Shown here: positions 13,801 to 24,310 of the stretch, one piece after another
How the letters are laid out: the number at the start of each line of letters is the position of its first letter
How positions within the stretch are numbered: the stretch's first letter is position 1
Position numbers and translations under genes: made by a program
Notes under the pieces: generated by a model
What the model was told of the DNA's origin: nothing
The model's input: the letters and a program-made list of their open reading frames with translations, nothing else
The model's database searches: none
Origin: Ianthella basta
Taxonomy: Eukaryota; Porifera; Demospongiae; Verongiida; Ianthellidae
Reading direction: 5' to 3'
Length of the DNA: 64,000 bases
Assembly (NCBI GenBank): GCA_964019415.1
Contig: OZ025882.1
Span: 3,330,427 to 3,394,426 of the forward strand

Positions 13801-16800
13801 AGTGTCTGTCTGTCTGTGTGTGCGTTCGCTATGCGCACACGCATTCTTGCTCCATCACCCTCAAACTCGCTGTGGTTGCTGGGGCACCGGGCTCAGGTTA
13901 TAGTGGGGTTGATGGTACCCATCTTGCGGTTCGCAGAGAGTTATTTGTCCATTTCCGCTTTTTCCTTCGCGGACAACCACTTCCTATTGACTTCCAGCTT
14001 TTGCCAGACTTGGTAATCATCACACCAGTTATCGTTTTTTGCTGTAGCAGTAACATGGTTGCTGAGGGCATCGGGGGACATGCGTTGAACCCCATAGTTC
14101 ACCGAAGGCGCAGGCCTCTCTGCTAGTGTATTAAAAGTTGCAGTCTATACTACTGTGGCTAAACCTGACAGAGTCTATGATGGTCTATCATCAACATGTT
14201 GTTCATATTGCATAATCCATGTAACATTGTGATCATTATTATACAGTAGGTATTTAATCGGCTGGCACATTTCCAACCTATGGTGAACAATGATAGCTAC
14301 TTGTCAGATAAGCTCTGCAATGGTGTTATGTAATTAGCCTCACAACCAGAAGAAATCAACGATAGAATGTGGATGCACTTGCAGAGAAACATGGTAGCTA
14401 GGTGTTGAGGATGCCATCTGTGTGACAAGCAGAGGTCACTGCTTTGTGGTACATTCTGTACAATGGTAAGCTAGAGTGGAGAGCTGGTCAGAATTAATCT
14501 TCTCTTTGGGCAACACATCAGCATACAGTATTTCCCATGTTCACTTTTCTGAAGTCATATTTGCTGTCATGTATTCTAGGGGTGAGGGCATGCAGAAAGT
14601 GAATGGTGTTCTTGTACAAGTTATATGTACACTTGCTTGCTACATCATGCACTCCAATGGCACCCATGTACTTGCACATGTGATACTAAACCTCTATGAC
14701 TATCTCAGAAGGTCTGTACATGTGGTGATCCTACTGTTACAGTATGTATGTAACGTTCAGTGTATGGAAGTGGTTGTGTGTGGTGGTTCTTAAATGATAT
14801 GCTGTACTCTATAATATTTCTAGTTTGATTACTATGTAAATGTTCTTGTGTTTTATATGCAATAATGTACTCCTTGTCAGACACTACATGACATTGTCCT
14901 CCTGTACAGGTGAGGTGTCCCTGAGGAACAACAATGAAAATGGACGTAAACCAGTAGCAGTACTGGTCAGTACAAGTGATGAACTGGCAGGGAATGCAGG
15001 GAACCACAACACCAACACAAGCACCAATGTTCCAGGCTTGTATGAAGTTCCAGTCTCACAAAATCGGAGTCAGTATGAGACTGTGGTGCACCCCAGAACT
15101 GTGGGCTAATGTAAGTGAATCCATTAACTGCCTTGTTATCCTTACTTGCAGAGTTTGGATATGGTGGTAGCAGTGCTTCCAGTAGTCTGTTCTACCAGTA
15201 TGTGCCATCCAAGGTGAGGACCCTCTTACGAAGACATACTATAACATAGCCATATCAGGAACACTACTTCGTAAAGTTAGCTACTTTGAGATTTAGCTTG
15301 CTATCTTTTGCTAAATGCAGAAATCACGACAGCAGGGTGCAAAGCCAGAGGAAAACCCTGAAATATTGGGTGAACTGGAGAGTGTGGTTAGTCACTGACC
15401 AGCTGTTCAAACTTTGTTTTGAAAAATGTCTACAATCCCATTCTCCGCAATACACAGTATGGATCCTGCTACAGTGAGCCTGCTTATGAAGACATCCCTT
15501 TTACAGAGCCAGCTGAGGAAGTGGAAGACATTTATGACCAACTGGCACAGGAAAAGTGTATTGAAATACCACGTGTTGTTTTGAAGTGAGTTTCCCTGAA
15601 CATGCATGTCCATCTATGCAACATGGTGCAGGTAGGTACATTTGTTGATTTAGTTAACTTTGATCTTCTGTAATAAGAACTGAGACTGTACTCGGATCAG
15701 GTGAATTTGGCAAAGTGTTCAAAGGAACCTGGGAGACTCCATATGGCCCTCAAGAGGTTGCCATTAAGATGTTGAAGAAAAGATCCACAGAGAAAGATAA
15801 GGCCACATTCCTCCAAGAAGCAGCCATCATGGCTCAGTTCAGACATCCCCACATTGTGAGATTGCTGGGAGCAGTCACTGTGGATGACATAGTGAGTGGT
15901 GACTTTACCCATGAAGTAGCATTGTCCAGTACATGCTGCAGTACTTGAATGCCGTCAGTCACAATCAGAATTTTGTGTGTAGTAGGCTTTTCATGGGCAA
16001 CACATTCAAATTGCCAGTTTACCCGATCATGCCATACTTAAGCTATACATTTGGTTAGCTGTCTCTCTGAGGTGATACTTACATACATTATATGCTATGT
16101 CCTGAATTGCTACTGCGAACAGCAAGCATGACTGGACAGTGCAGCAATTTATAGGCATTCATATATGTGTGTATGCCAGTGTGGAGAAATACAAAACATA
16201 TCATAAACTCCAAAACTTCTGTCCAATTGCGAATAATTCCACTGTTGCATATGTAGTACTTGCTGTACAGCACGGAAGCATGTGCATGTCTGTGATGGCC
16301 ACTGTACAAGGCAGCCACTCTCTGTTGTAGTCTATCTCTGTAATACAGCCACTTCTCTATAAAGGCGAGTTATAACTGGCCCACAGATAGCTGTCATAGG
16401 CAGGTTTCACCGTCACATATACAAGGTTTTTGTACTCCTTCTCCCACATACATATGATATTTTCTTTTTTGCAGATGATCATTGTTCTGGAGTTCCTCCA
16501 CAAAGGAGACCTTAGAAAGTTCCTCCTCAACTTGAAACCAGAGTATGCTAAGTTTCCCTGCACACACATTCATGATATGAAACTGATTGTCTTTCACTAC
16601 TTTGGTTTCCATCCCTTCATGTAATCAAAACATAACAACTCTGTATTTCACACATGCGTGCATAGCCTTTATATAATCCTTAGCTCTAACAGCTGACAAG
16701 AAACATACGTAAATATACCATGTGAAATTGGGGAGCATATGCATGTAGCATGTATGTGTGATCAACTTGCTAAGATGCTTAGCTAGAGAGTCTTTCCAAA

Positions 16801-19800
16801 GCTATCAACCAGAAATATATCAGACGGTAATATAACACTTTGAATCAAGATATGGGTGATTTATAAGCTTTCCCTCTGGTGCAATTCACATCATTGTTAG
16901 TGTGTTTATAAATCAGCCTTATCTCACCTGGAGGTGTTACAACCACTGCATGGTGTACATGATAAGGTGTAGAGGAAGAGAATAGTGGGGCATGTTTACA
17001 CAGGAGTTGGCTTAAACAGCATTACAAGACATAGCATGCTCAAATAGACTCCCCAGAGCTTCTTCACTGTGATTTCGAACTTCTGCAGCCAAGTGTGAAC
17101 AATCATCACTCCTTAATGAGAGCACATTGTGTAGCCATAATGTTCCAACATAGCCTACAGTACATATGTATTGAGTGTATACAATATTGTGTGCTACATG
17201 AGACTTCTAATGCCTTCGAGATAATGTCATGATAGGATGAGCCATATTGTTTATGCAGAGACCAACAATAAGTACAAGGAGTGTTATGAGAAGTTGTGTA
17301 TAATAACAGAAACATGATTATGTGCATATATCCATGGTAATGACAGCCAACGCTCAACAATCATGTGGCAATGGTATGTTAGCTCAGTTTGGGCAATTTA
17401 GCAATTACATAATACCCATCAGATTTCTTCCTTCCAGCCCTGGTACTAGTATTGGTGAGGGTCTGCCAAAGCAGTTACTGACCTTCTGCCAAGAGATTGC
17501 CGAGGGAATGAGGTACCTGTCAAGGAGAGGGTTTGTCCACAGGGACTTGGCAGCAAGGAACATCCTGGTCAGCAAGAGACTCAGTTGCAAGGTTGGTGGG
17601 CTAGCTGCTAGCTACAGGCTGTAGTTTAGCATTATAAACTTTATGAAGATGGAGCATGATTTTCAAGTAGAGGAACAGGTGTATATTTCATACCAAAGTA
17701 CTGTATTCTACTGGCTACAATTTAAATCTAACAAATGAACTTGATTCCAATAATAAATGGTCAAATTCACCATGGTTCTTTGTTTGAGACTGCTTGGCAG
17801 CCAGTCACTGTTCCTGATCAAGTGCTAAGCTTTTTTAATCATTGCGAGGGAATACCATACATGTATACAAGGTAGTCTCAATTTTGGTCACACACATCAT
17901 TGACACTTCTTTCCTTTTGGTCATTACTTAACTTGACGGAGGCATGAAATGTGACTCTTCTAGGACATTGCTACCGCTGTACTGTATGGGGTAGTGCCAA
18001 CAAGTTACACTTGCAATCTAGTATAACTCAAGCCCACAACTCAGCTTTTAGGAAGACCCATTGTGTCTTCTAATTATATAAGGCCTGGTTTCAATATGAA
18101 CCCTCTATAATTCCAGAAAAATGGCACTAACTAGACCCGACCTCCACTCTGGTCAGCTTGTGTATGGACAAATTTCATAACTCTGTGTACCTTTGTTCAC
18201 TCATTGCCAGATTGCCGATTTTGGTCTGTCCAGGAAGTTGGAAGGTGACTCAGAGTATTATGTGACCTCAGGAGGGAAGGTGCCAGTGAAGTGGACTGCA
18301 CCTGAGGTAAGTACTTTCCAGTACATATTATGTACTGTACATACCATTTTGAAGTAAATCAGCCACCACATGGCATCAGAGAGCAGCAACATGGACACCC
18401 TATAAGTAATTTCTGTGAATATCCTTAGCTAGCCAACTGGTTTCCTTCTGTGAATATGTTTTTGCACCCAGTCAAAAATAGCTGCATATAATTACAGTGG
18501 AACCCCAATAATGCAGACACCCTTCGGAACAAGAGAAGTGTCCTGATTATAGGGGTGTCCGCATTTCAGAGGTATGGCTTATATGCCCATACTTTAAAAC
18601 AATCATCTAGTATGCATGAAAAGTATCAAAATAAGACGAATTTGTAAAGGTAGAGGTGGTTCGCTCGAGTACTCGACTCACGCACCATTTCTGTAGATGA
18701 TTCTAAAGGGTACCTGTTCGCGCTGAACTTTCCTATGTTACAGACATCTTCAAAAACCTTAGTATAGATGATTTGCAGCACTCGTCAACTTCTGTGCTGC
18801 TCCTGTCACTTGTCAGAGGTAGCGGTGCAAATCAGGGAGCAGCCATTTTCTGACAGCTGATCAAAATGTCCGGATTATTGGGTAGGGTTTATACAGAGTT
18901 GTATAGGGCGGTACGCAGGGCGCTGTCCGCAATACAGAATAACGGGGTGTCCGCATTTCAAGGGGAAGTTTATACAGGTATAATAGGGCCAATCGTTGGG
19001 ACTTTAGAAAGTGTCCGCATAATCGAGATGTCCGCTTTTCAAGGGTGTCCGCAAGGCGGGGTTCCACTGTATATCTATCTACGTAATATGAATATACCTC
19101 TGTCAACTTTGTGACACCCACATAATACAATCATTCATGCCAGCAACAACATGCCGGCATCACCTGTAAGATGGCTGCTTCCCAACAGCTGGTATATACA
19201 CACCATCATAAGTCACACTGGTGATGCCAGGTCATCGTCTACTCTCCGTCATGGGGTGCCAGAGCAGGCTTTCCTGCTAATATCGACATTTTTGTTTATA
19301 TGCAAGTGTCCACTCCCAATAATGTGGCCTCCTCAAACTTAAATCACACACTGGTGTGATCCATGCGGTTTTATTCCATTCATCAACATAACCATGGCTA
19401 TGCATGTGACCGTGCATGATGTGTGCAATTCAAGAGGCAAAATTGTACAGTTGTACTACACTTGTCATGTACCAATGGATCTGCAACAGATCATGACAAA
19501 AGCACTTCTATATACAGCAAGGCATCAGTGGACAGCATTAATAAGTTTTCACAGTCATTGTTGAGGGCTTTATCCATACGTAATATGATGTTTCAGCCAA
19601 AAGTTACGAAATTGTCAAATGGCAATGGCCATTTGGCCAGGCTGCTGCTAGAGTTGTCAGTGACTTGTGATATGGAAGAGAGAGGTCTTGCACAATGAAG
19701 ACACAGAGAAGGTTGATATTGAAAGCCAAAGCATTGGTCTAATGTTTCTTTGTGAGCATTTGTTATATATATATATCACATTACTGTATGGATATATAGG

Positions 19801-21979
19801 GGGCATAACCTTGCACTAGACACCCCAGCCCTTACACTGCACCACCTCTGTGCTGCTGAAGGTGTGAAAGTGAAGAGCCTGAGCTGTACAAAGACTAGTA
19901 TCGTGTATAGTGTTGCATAGTCTGTATTCTGTTCCTTCTTTCTATATCTTTACACTGTATTCAATGTACTTTCGCAAGCACCAACTCACTCATCCCCTAT
20001 GAATGAGTACATACTGTAACATACACTATGGTTACATTTCACTACTGTAGCAGTAGTCACTAGTACTACAGCTCTTAGTGATGCATTCTGTTTGTCTCAC
20101 AGGCCCTTTTCTACAAGAAGTACAGCACAAGCAGTGATGTGTGGAGCTATGGTATTCTGATGTTTGAGATATGGTCACTTGGAGAGAAACCCTTTCCTCA
20201 ACAATCCATAAATGAGGTAAACACATATGAAGATGTCATTTGGTATTATTTACATACACTAGATGCTGCAAGTATACTAAGAGTGTATTCATTTGATAGA
20301 CACAATATTCGTGGTTATCTCCTTGGAAAATAAAGAACTCATCAATTTGTCTGAGCACTAGGCAATTAATACATTGTGCACATCACGTATGTAAATGCAA
20401 TTAATGGTTGACTGAAACTGCAAAGATTTCTTGCTGATTTGCCCATACTACAGTGGTAAGTAGCATAACTGTATTCATTACAGTATCAATAAGCCGAGTT
20501 TATTTCTGAGTGCATTCTACCGCAAATTGTGTGAAAGACAATAATTCTTGCACCTTCCTTTCACCTGACTGCAGTTTATTCAGATACTCCAGGCTAAGAC
20601 TGGTTACATCCAGCCACCCCCTCCAGGGTGCCCTAAGGCTGTTTACAAAGTGATGGTGCAGTGCTGGTGAGTGAGCTCTCAGCTGTGACATGTCACAGTA
20701 TGACATTAAACCAGTTGCTTGTGCAGAAGACATTGGCTCAGAAGGAATCTGTAGCTAGGCAAAATGAAGTCTTTAGTCAACCGTTACAGTTATGGAAGTT
20801 GCCATTGTATATTCAGTCAAAATTAAGAAAATGTGCTCTAGAGGAAACCTTAAACCTGTCTATGTAGTCAAGTCAATGCAACCACTCATTTGGATACTTG
20901 TCTCCAGTAGCTGGTGCTGAAGGTTGTCCCAATATACAAGGTCCAGCATTAAACTACATACATGTATGCAATACAGTACTAAATACAGTATGTACAGTAG
21001 CATAATATTAAATTTGAAAGTGCCACCCACCGCATACACCAGCTTCCAGCTTCAAATTCTCCTTTAGCTTTCACTCTCCAACTGTCCCCCCTCTTCCTTA
21101 ATACCCTCTGCTCTTAGGGATTTTTGCAAACGTTTTATCCTGTGCTTTGTTCATTTAGTGAAGAGCATTTCAAGGCAGTCATAGGCTTGTGAATTGTCTG
21201 CAATGATTCAACCAATCAAAACCAAGATACAAGTTATTCACCTCAGTCTCAAGTGCATCCAGTTTGTCATACCTGCTCCTTCATATGCTAGCTGTTGTGA
21301 CAGACCACATGCATGAACTACAAATTGATATACAGTGAAACCCCACAAATGATCAAATCAGTAAAACAACCACCTTAGAATTTCGACCCACACCCATGTA
21401 CATATGTATTTTGTATTTTGATTGCATGTTCTCAGAAATAAGACCACCTCAAAAATAAAACCACTTTACATAGCCCGATGGTGGTCTAATTTCTGAGGTT
21501 CCACTGTATTACTTAGAATGTATCTATACTATCATTTTCAGTTGAAAAATGGTTCCTATATAACTTGAGCTGCATGTAGTCCATTTGGTGTGTGTTCTGT
21601 GCTTTCTTTGTTGTGCTGGCTGTGCTTGCAATGATATTGGTGCTTTGATCTTCGTGTGCCCAACAACTTCAGTCTTTCCTTGTTAACTGAAGATAAACTG
21701 TTTAAAGCTTGTGATTGTGCAAGTTACAAATGCTCATTTGCAGCTTTTGTCAGTCTTTCACTTTCTCTCCCCAGGAACCTTGACCATCACTCTCGGCCCT
21801 CCTTCCCTGAGCTCTGCTCCTCCCTGAAGGGCCACTCTGGCAGAGACAGTCCCTCTCTGCTGGATGTACCAGTGCAGGCACTGCAGTCAGTCAGGGAGCC
21901 TGCCAGAGCAGCCCAGCTGGGGGCTCCACTCAGCTGTGCACAGGACCTGTACAGAGACCTACAGCAGTACTACCAGTGA
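1797..21979 (+). CDS. RTK-A: receptor tyrosine kinase, two ectodomain modules
   Basis: Predicted exons: 1797-1869 (signal peptide), 7472-7879 and 8775-9209 (ectodomain), 12546-12695 (transmembrane), 14910-15068 or 15110, 15152-15213, 15321-15386, 15458-15585 (juxtamembrane), 15678-15891, 16475-16542, 17438-17591, 18211-18306, 20103-20216, 20575-20666, 21775-21979 (kinase and tail). With donor 15069 all phases join and give about 807 residues. With donor 15111 an in-frame TAA at 15107-15109 ends the protein at about 421 residues, after the membrane segment. The kinase has [21 protein letters not shown] and WTAPE, so it should be catalytically competent and of tyrosine-kinase type. The ligand is unknown. 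Large introns hold a LINE, nested LINEs and TIR elements. Exon limits come from GT-AG signals and comparison with RTK-B and RTK-D. Confidence 0.8.
2389..2575. repeat. Foldback repeat with GTGTGA/TCACAC arms
   Basis: GTGTGAGGATCACAC near 2410 is answered by AGTGATCCTCACAC near 2555, and further GTGTGA / TCACAC words lie between. The segment can fold back on itself like a small MITE. No coding content. Confidence 0.5.
3742..3771. repeat. (AATC)n microsatellite
   Basis: About seven tandem AATC units, with a slightly broken left end. It lies about 100 bp before the CR1-like LINE. Confidence 0.85.
3880..5735 (+). mobile_element. 5'-truncated CR1/jockey-like LINE
   Basis: An open frame at 3914-5122 encodes a reverse transcriptase: [41 protein letters not shown], the catalytic FADDT and KTKCMFI motifs. 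The endonuclease domain is missing, so the copy is 5' truncated. The frame breaks near 5118 by a short deletion; the rest of the C-terminus ([13 protein letters not shown] and [12 protein letters not shown]) continues in other frames to a stop near 5513. It ends in a short ACCA-type tandem tail at about 5715-5730, as CR1/L2-like elements do. It sits in the first intron of RTK-A and is a dead copy. Clade assignment is by motif only. Confidence 0.85.
5736..7471. other. RTK-A intron, no gene seen
   Basis: No exon supported. A 26-codon open frame starts at 6985 in a good start context (AACATGGCGG) but ends after VEPSSVY and has no clear splice donor, so it is not called. Confidence 0.4.
7472..7879 (+). 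CDS. RTK-A ectodomain exon 1
   Basis: The exon begins after CTTTTCAG in phase 1 and ends at a GTAATT donor. It encodes about 136 residues starting GNFHNFNC and containing [20 protein letters not shown], a LQIWQPNG strand, a [11 protein letters not shown] strand and a closing SSPLVSIGF. Family-wide features are two or three cysteines, an N-glycosylation site (NLT) and alternating hydrophobic stretches that suggest a beta-sandwich. I do not recognise the domain. Related modules: 8775, 23476, 24441 and 35888. Confidence 0.75.
8775..9209 (+). CDS. RTK-A ectodomain exon 2
   Basis: Follows TCTGCAG in phase 1 and ends TTTG before GTGAGC. Encodes a [14 protein letters not shown] start, [47 protein letters not shown] and [12 protein letters not shown]. 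It is closer to the second module of RTK-B and the single module of RTK-D than to its own first module, so the two module types split before the genes duplicated. In this copy a cysteine kept elsewhere in NFSC is Tyr (NFSY). Confidence 0.75.
9291..9385. repeat. Fragment of CAGTGGAACC-end TIR element
   Basis: Starts with ACAGTGGAACCTGTCTAATG, the same terminal word as the elements at 18493, 43288 and 44455. Only one end is clear. Confidence 0.4.
9540..11620 (+). mobile_element. Degenerate LINE interrupted by other sequence
   Basis: Reverse-transcriptase pieces read through 9600-10100 ([43 protein letters not shown] and a YAAD in place of YADD), resume at about 10605-10880 ([15 protein letters not shown], then [18 protein letters not shown]) and again at about 11145-11590 ([18 protein letters not shown]). 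The first gap holds another LINE 3' end (10100-10600). The second (10881-11140) is of unknown origin. Frameshifts and stops are frequent. The copy is dead and lies in an RTK-A intron. Confidence 0.75.
10100..10600 (+). mobile_element. 3' end of a second LINE nested in the first
   Basis: Encodes a C-terminal LINE segment ([20 protein letters not shown], then [19 protein letters not shown] and, after a frameshift, a GRPRKRW motif) and ends in a GAT/GAG-rich short repeat at about 10576-10605. The LLYGCETW and GRPRKRW motifs are typical of RTE/L1-like C-termini. It splits the host LINE between NKNEQK and ILKFGKK. Confidence 0.7.
11797..12171. mobile_element. MITE with ~43-bp imperfect TIRs
   Basis: The left end GTTGTAACTATGTCAGGTCT is the imperfect reverse complement of the right end, which finishes GTGACATAGTTACAAC, and the pairing continues through TAATGGAAGTCACA and AACTC-AAAG. 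Inside, an ~85-bp segment with AAGTGGCAGCAG and GAACCATTCCATC is present twice in tandem. No coding content. The target-site duplication is not clear. Confidence 0.7.
12546..12695 (+). CDS. RTK-A transmembrane exon
   Basis: Encodes a short Ser/Thr/Pro linker ([11 protein letters not shown]) and a membrane segment of about 24 residues ([20 protein letters not shown]) followed by the basic stop-transfer WKVSRTRG. Acceptor AATGCCAG, donor GTAAGC, phase 1 at both ends. It matches the TM exon of RTK-B (IAWKVSR shared) but lacks that exon's long Ser/Thr-rich stalk. Confidence 0.8.
12696..14909. other. RTK-A intron, no gene seen
   Basis: No exon supported. A GTATGCCAAAT word near 13028 recurs near 13624, suggesting a decayed repeat. 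Open frames at 13414-13608 (-) and 13818-14126 (+) lack family similarity that I can recognise. Confidence 0.4.
14910..15585 (+). CDS. RTK-A juxtamembrane exons with internal stop
   Basis: Four exons. The first (from 14910) encodes a polar segment with [15 protein letters not shown] and reaches TAA at 15107-15109 just before donor GTAAGT (15111). That donor would also create TAG across the junction. An upstream GTCAGT at 15069 has the right phase 1 and removes the stop. Next come 15152-15213 (FYQYVPSK), 15321-15386 (KSRQQ start) and 15458-15585 ([20 protein letters not shown], then QEKCIEIPR). The YQYV, YEVP and YDQL tyrosines recur in RTK-B and so are likely phosphorylation/SH2 docking sites. 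Confidence 0.7.
15678..21979 (+). CDS. RTK-A tyrosine kinase domain and tail exons
   Basis: Seven exons encode a full catalytic domain: [11 protein letters not shown] glycine loop and VAIK lysine with the FLQEAAIM helix-C glutamate (15678-15891), [14 protein letters not shown] hinge (16475-16542), [18 protein letters not shown] catalytic loop (17438-17591), IADFGLSRK, paired activation-loop tyrosines EYYVTS and WTAPE (18211-18306), [20 protein letters not shown] (20103-20216), [18 protein letters not shown] (20575-20666) and the end of the domain plus a tail closing YRDLQQYYQ (21775-21979). All invariant residues are present. Exon lengths equal those of RTK-B (214, 68, 154, 96, 114, 92, 205). 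Confidence 0.88.
18493..19071. mobile_element. TIR element (mariner-type MITE), 579 bp
   Basis: Left end TACAGTGGAACCCC and right end GGGGTTCCACTGTA are perfect inverted repeats, followed inward by ATGCAGACACCCTT and AAGGGTGTCCGCA. The TA at each end fits a TA target duplication, as in Tc1/mariner-type non-autonomous elements. Internal GTGTCCGCATTTCA words repeat several times. An internal open frame is not credible as a gene. It lies in the RTK-A kinase intron. Confidence 0.75.
21331..21508. mobile_element. Short TIR element, 178 bp
   Basis: Left TACAGTGAAACCCC and right GGTTCCACTGTA, with GACCACCT / GGTGGTCTAATTT further in. It resembles the ends of the 18493 element and lies in the last RTK-A intron. 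Confidence 0.6.
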
Positions 21980-23475
21980 ACTTACAGTGTGATTACTCTT
22001 AAATCAAAGATCATCATATGACATATGTCATTTGCATTGGAACACATAATGTTTTATCAGGTGTATAAAGCTAACTGTATAACTGGTGGACATGGACAGT
22101 CCTATTTTGTTCAATTATGTACAATGTCATATTTTGTGTGTGCGCAATATTATTAATTAGCTAAGCACAATAGTGTGCTTAATTTAACTACATCACTGTA
22201 TTTTGTGAGCTGTTAATTGATTATGTAGCTACTACAGACCCTATTGTTTAAGTTAAGTTTGCATAATTTTAGCATTAGAGCTGCACTGTGTTCAGCATGA
22301 CTGTGTGCATCCAATAGCTATATGTATTATGATCAGTGGCATTACTCATTGTGTAAATTATATATAATAGCTAGCTAACTACAGCTGCAAAGACAGAACC
22401 TGGACCATAAAGATACTGAAGAATATCCTTTCTGAAGCAGAATATGCATTGGGCAACACTCAGACTCAGTTTTGGGCACTGCCTTCGATCATGATCAGCT
22501 AAAGCAGCTAACACTGTTACAGTCTAGCTAACACTAGTTAGCTGGCTATGGCAGTACATGCAGGCTGGGATAGGCTTGAGTGTCTGCAGATCTAGAGCAG
22601 AGCCCTCTCACACGATCCTTGGCACGTGACCAATATCTATAGATGGACATGGAATTCGAAGCAGCCTATTATGGAGCATGAGTACATGTATCATACGGTG
22701 GGCAGAGCTGAGTGGGTTGGATGCATATTGCGCAATGTGTTGAAGCCCTTCCCCATATATAGGCTAAGGGGCGTGCGCCACAGTAAAAGTGTTACCTTCG
22801 AGACAGCACTGGTAGAAAATGTTGAATGGTGCCTGGTGGTTAATCCTTACCTTCAGTCTGATGCCAGCGGACCAGACTACTTCACTGGCTCAATTGCAAG
22901 GTACGTACGGTAGGGTTCCCCAATTCGCACGGTGAGAAATGTACAATGAGGTCCGACCGGCAAAGGTACTACAGCTGCGTGTGGCCTAGTAGGTCCATGG
23001 ATCATTCTTTTAGGCAAAATTTGCAATCAGGTCAGTGATAACGTTGCAATCACTTGCCCGTTACCGATAAGAACATGTACGCGGTTGTGCTCTGTCGATG
23101 TCGTGAAATTGGACGTCTTGATGGAAGGAGAAGCACCAGTGAACGGACATGACACGGACACGGACATGACTCCTATACTTTATTTGTTTACCCATACTTT
23201 CAATTTTTGCTTCAACTACTCTTTTCTTATTCTTATTTCACCGCAGTGTGCATGTGTGCCTGTACTGATAATATTGTGTCAGTAGTAGTATAGGAGAAGC
23301 ACGGGGTACTTGTCACGGCAATAACGACCCCCCCCCCCCACTATGGGGAAACACTATGTAAACATGGATCTTGTACCTGGCATATGTATAGCTGTTTTGC
23401 AGTAAATTAATGTTTCTTTCTTTAAAAAAGTAGCATGACATTTACAGTTACAGTAGGTGTCATGTCTGTGTGCAG
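21980..23475. other. RTK-A/RTK-B intergenic region
   Basis: No confident gene. The signal exon of RTK-B should lie here. One weak candidate is the hydrophobic end of an open frame at 23085-23285 (MTPILYLFTHTFNF start at 23168), which could splice at a GTCAGT (about 23278) in phase 1. A C-rich run lies at 23330-23339. Confidence 0.35.
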
Positions 23476-23919
23476 GTAATTTCTATGACTTCACTGACTG
23501 TGTAGCATCAGACAGGGTCTCACGGGGCTACCAGTACATATTCCCCAACCTGACCTTTCCCTGTGATGGAGTTGTAACCAATTGGAGGATTGGGTCAAAT
23601 GCAAGAGGTTCTCTGTACCTACAAATATGGCGACTTGATGGGGCAAACTACAACCGCATAGAAGAGTCTTTGTATTTCACAGGGAGTGAGGAAGTAGTAG
23701 CAGAGGTCTCCACAAATATGACTGTGTCAGCTGGGGATGTTGCTGGAATTTTCGTGGCAACACTTACTGGGATTGAATTAGAAATAGCTCCAGTTCCAGA
23801 TCACACCTTTCTGCAAGGGTCCCGGAGTGACATCTTGGTCTCACCATCTGGAACATTCCATAGCACTGACATTTCTTCCATTGTTATGGGTTCATCTCCT
23901 CTTGTCACAGTTGCATTTG
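23476..23919 (+). CDS. RTK-B ectodomain exon 1
   Basis: Phase-1 exon after TGTGCAG. Starts GNFYDFTDC, with [44 protein letters not shown] and [10 protein letters not shown]. It is the same module type as RTK-A exon 7472 and the decayed copy at 1-269. The donor is GTAAGG. Confidence 0.78.
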
Positions 23920-24253
23920 GTAAGGTTTCAATACATGACACTTCACATGCACATTACTGTACAACAATGGAGATATTACCATGTTTCTTCTCCATCAGAC
24001 CTCTCTGATTCCTCTTGTATGAGCACCTCCACTCCTGACCAAGGTGAGCAAGCTCCCACATACTGTATTACTGCTGAACAGGAGAACATAAAGTAGGTGA
24101 TTGCATGTAGTGTATGTGTAATTGGGTGATTGTATTTGTATGTTTGTGTCTCTGCCTACTTACATACTTGCATGCCCTCCTGTGTGCCTGTGTGTGTGTA
24201 CGCTGTGTACTTATCTACATGGTGCATACAGAAGGTATGCTTCATTCCCTAGT

Positions 24254-24310
<57 letters not shown>

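Noticed and set aside
13818-14126. 102-codon open frame
   Set aside because: No domain, overlaps other frames of similar length, and lies in an intron between well-phased RTK-A exons.
18866-19130. Overlapping open frames on both strands
   Set aside because: Lie inside a TIR element with repeated GTGTCCGCA words; no recognisable protein.
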